A stretch of DNA of 6,184 nt. Origin: Lishizhenia sp. GTDB taxonomy: Bacteria > Bacteroidota > Bacteroidia > Flavobacteriales_D > Crocinitomicaceae. Below, piece by piece: positions 4,407 through 6,184 of the stretch (positions within the stretch are counted from its first letter, which is position 1; each line of letters starts with the position of its first letter). Below the pieces are notes generated by a model. The model worked only from the letters and a program-made list of their open reading frames with translations, was not told where the DNA came from and did not search any database. The translations under genes were made by a program, and so were the position numbers. Location: assembly GCA_007117055.1 (NCBI GenBank), contig SKHH01000070.1, positions 1-6,184 on the forward strand. Direction: 5' to 3'.

Positions 4407-6184
4407 TTATGGTGCTAATTGAACGAACCCATGGTGTTCAATATCTTCGGCTGAATTAACAAGATTATACACAATTTTATAAAAATAGGTTCCTTCTGTT
4501 GCTATTTCTCCCGATTCTGTTCTGCCATCCCATTCAAATGTCACATCATTAAATGAACGCATCAAGTTACCCCATCTGTTTACAATTACTATTTCAAATT
4601 GATCAATAAATTCTTCACCAATAATATCAATGAGTTTAAAAACATCGTTAATGCCATCACCATTTGGAGTAAAAACATTTGGAATATCAAATCCTGGCGG
4701 ATCGAAAACAACTTCAATAATTGTTGTGGCTGTATCCTCGCAGTTTTCGTTAGCACTAGATAAGACCACCACGTAGGTTCCTGTTTCAGTGTAAATTTCA
4801 GTTAATGTTTCTTCTTCACTATCGAAGGCTGTTCCGTTTCCAAAATCCCAGAAAAAACCGCTACTCGAAGAAGATGTGTTTGTAAAAGTTACTTCTAACG
4901 GAACTAAACCTGTTGTGGGTTCGGCTGTAAAACTTACGTCTGGACTATCAAAAACAGTGATGTTTATGGTGTCTATACCAATACAACCGTTTTCATCTAC
5001 TCCGGTAACAATAAATGTATAATCACCTTCTTCGAGAAAAATAACTTCATCGTTTTCTAAATTCTCAGTCCATTCATAAACCGAAGCACCGGACCCAGAA
5101 GGTGTGAAAGCCTCTCCCTCACACAAGTCGAGGTCATCCCCCGCGAAAACTACAGGATTTTCATTCATAACTACTATCACAGAGGCTTCTGAGGTACAAC
5201 CATTTTCATCTATGGCAGTTGCCGTGTATTCATTTTCTCCAAAAGGAGGAGTGAAAGGCTCTCCTGAGACAATAGACGAATCATTCCATGTATAGTTATT
5301 AACACCGTCAGCAGAAATTATTGCAGTTTCTCCTTCACATAGAGCTATATCTCCAGTAACTGAAACAGTTGAACCTTGTGCTAAAAAGAGAGTTGTAGTA
5401 GCACTCGCTTCACATTCTTCATCTGGATCATTGCTTATATATAGTGCTGTGATTTCACAATCTTCGTCTGTATGCGGAGCATTGAAAGAAAAATCAAATG
5501 GATTATCAAAAGGTGCATCAAAAGTAAACTGTTCACCAAAACAATTCTCTACAATAATTTGACCGTTATCGGGAAGATTGTTCACCGTTAAGCTTCCTTC
5601 TATTGCGTACTCTAAAGGTTCCGTGGTCGTTATACATTCTGTAATTTCGGCGTTAACTCCAATAATACACTGAAGACATTCTTCAACATTAACGATAAAG
5701 GTGTAATTATTTAAACCGTATATGGGGCAAGCGTCATCTTGTACCAAAAAAGTAATATTTTTAAGTCCACTTTCCATACCACTGTTAAGACAAATGGTAG
5801 CAGTTACTGGATTTGTACCAACATATTCAACAGTTGATCCAGGAAATATATTTTCGATATTCGATATAACTGTGAGCTCATCGTCTGGATCGTTATCTTC
5901 AAATAATAAGTCGAAACAGACGTCTTGATTTGGACAAAGACTTATCTGATTTGGATTATCTTGAGTAGCATCTCCTTGAATATTAGAAGCTCCTCCGCTA
6001 CCAGCAATTGGCGCTTCATTGTCACATTGTATGACATTTGCTTGAAAATCAAACTCTGTTACACTCAGTAAATTACCATCATCATCTCTTTCTTCTATGC
6101 GGATTACAATGACATAATTTCCTATTTGCGTTGGTGTGTATTGAACAACACCTGTTGTTTCATCAATTGTTAGACCCGGTATAG
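4407..6184 (-). CDS. Modular secreted surface protein with Ig-like, PKD and T9SS type B C-terminal domains (N-terminus outside window)
   Basis: The frame is open from the window edge, giving the last 591 residues; the ATG at 5777 is internal. Residues 1-54 resemble an Ig-like module of large Bacteroidota surface proteins (GLTIDETTGVVQYTP, then FDFQANVIQC). About 55-275 is Cys-containing, acidic and unrecognised. Two tandem repeats lie at about 277-339 and 348-411, each with LCEGE near the start and DENGC near the end. A PKD domain follows at about 414-493 (FFWDFGNG, ETGTYVVVL). Residues 499-591 form the gliding-motility-associated C-terminal domain (IPNVFTPNGDGINDVF, VNRWGN, WDGR, GTYFYKIVY, GFVQLAP), the type B signal for export across the outer membrane by the type IX system. 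The protein should therefore be secreted or surface-held, probably as an adhesin or structural protein. Residues 142-515 contain no Lys or Arg. No catalytic domain is visible in this part. Confidence 0.9.
   Translation of the reverse strand, partial: IPGLTIDETTGVVQYTPTQIGNYVIVIRIEERDDDGNLLSVTEFDFQANVIQCDNEAPIAGSGGASNIQGDATQDNPNQISLCPNQDVCFDLLFEDNDPDDELTVISNIENIFPGSTVEYVGTNPVTATICLNSGMESGLKNITFLVQDDACPIYGLNNYTFIVNVEECLQCIIGVNAEITECITTTEPLEYAIEGSLTVNNLPDNGQIIVENCFGEQFTFDAPFDNPFDFSFNAPHTDEDCEITALYISNDPDEECEASATTTLFLAQGSTVSVTGDIALCEGETAIISADGVNNYTWNDSSIVSGEPFTPPFGENEYTATAIDENGCTSEASVIVVMNENPVVFAGDDLDLCEGEAFTPSGSGASVYEWTENLENDEVIFLEEGDYTFIVTGVDENGCIGIDTINITVFDSPDVSFTAEPTTGLVPLEVTFTNTSSSSSGFFWDFGNGTAFDSEEETLTEIYTETGTYVVVLSSANENCEDTATTIIEVVFDPPGFDIPNVFTPNGDGINDVFKLIDIIGEEFIDQFEIVIVNRWGNLMRSFNDVTFEWDGRTESGEIATEGTYFYKIVYNLVNSAEDIEHHGFVQLAP
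4950..5354 (-). repeat. Two tandem Ig-like repeats within the surface protein
   Basis: Copy one covers about 5354-5166 and copy two about 5141-4950. Both start with D(I/L)xLCEGE and carry a YxW or YEW strand in the middle, then a (E/D)YT strand and DENGC. The LCEGE motifs are 72 residues apart and the DENGC motifs 71. Each copy keeps two Cys, placed to form one disulfide per module. At DNA level the copies have diverged apart from short blocks such as the segments encoding DENGC, so this is an old domain duplication rather than a recent tandem array. Confidence 0.75.

Noticed and set aside
5775..5777. ATG at 5777 as the start of the surface protein
   Set aside because: The same frame stays open and domain-like for 135 more codons to the window edge, so this Met is internal.
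5104..5928. Plus-strand open frames (5104-5295 and 5722-5928) inside the surface-protein gene
   Set aside because: They are antisense shadows of the long acidic minus-strand coding region; the minus frame has clear PKD and T9SS domains and runs through to the window edge.

Overview
The window is AT-rich and looks like chromosomal DNA of a member of the Bacteroidota, most likely Flavobacteriales. Three lines of evidence agree. Three genes are preceded by the phylum-specific -7 promoter element TAnnTTTG, each time as TATTTTTGCA. Classical Shine-Dalgarno sequences are largely missing. The right-hand gene encodes a secreted protein ending in a gliding-motility-associated / type IX secretion (T9SS type B) C-terminal domain, which is confined to this phylum.

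Left part, all on the plus strand: the 3' end of a prolyl-oligopeptidase-family (S9) serine peptidase (1-828). Its own promoter then drives rbfA (844-1179, 30S ribosome maturation factor), apparently as a leaderless or nearly leaderless message. A LolC/LolE-type FtsX-family ABC transporter permease (1182-2405, TTG start) follows almost without a gap and is probably co-transcribed with rbfA. A small DUF202 membrane protein (2445-2759) and serS (2809-4077, seryl-tRNA synthetase) each have their own -7 element. Translation machinery (rbfA, serS) is thus interleaved with envelope genes; I see no pathway linking all of them.

Middle: serS converges on the minus-strand gene across a gap of 329 bp (4078-4406). 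The gap holds a 37-nt imperfect hairpin just after serS. It also holds a minus-strand stretch that reads like a protein but is broken by a stop and lacks a start. No intact gene is supported there.

Right part, minus strand: the C-terminal 591 residues of a large modular surface or secreted protein (4407-6184, N-terminus outside the window). It has Ig-like segments, two tandem repeats of about 71 residues, a PKD domain and the T9SS sorting domain. Its most striking property is a run of 374 consecutive residues with no lysine or arginine but 71 Asp/Glu.

Overall this is a mostly ordinary housekeeping and envelope region. I do not see a new defence, mobile or biosynthetic system. The observations most worth following are the Lys/Arg-free surface protein, the leaderless rbfA promoter, the substitution at a normally invariant SerRS position, and the hairpin plus possible gene relic between the convergent genes.
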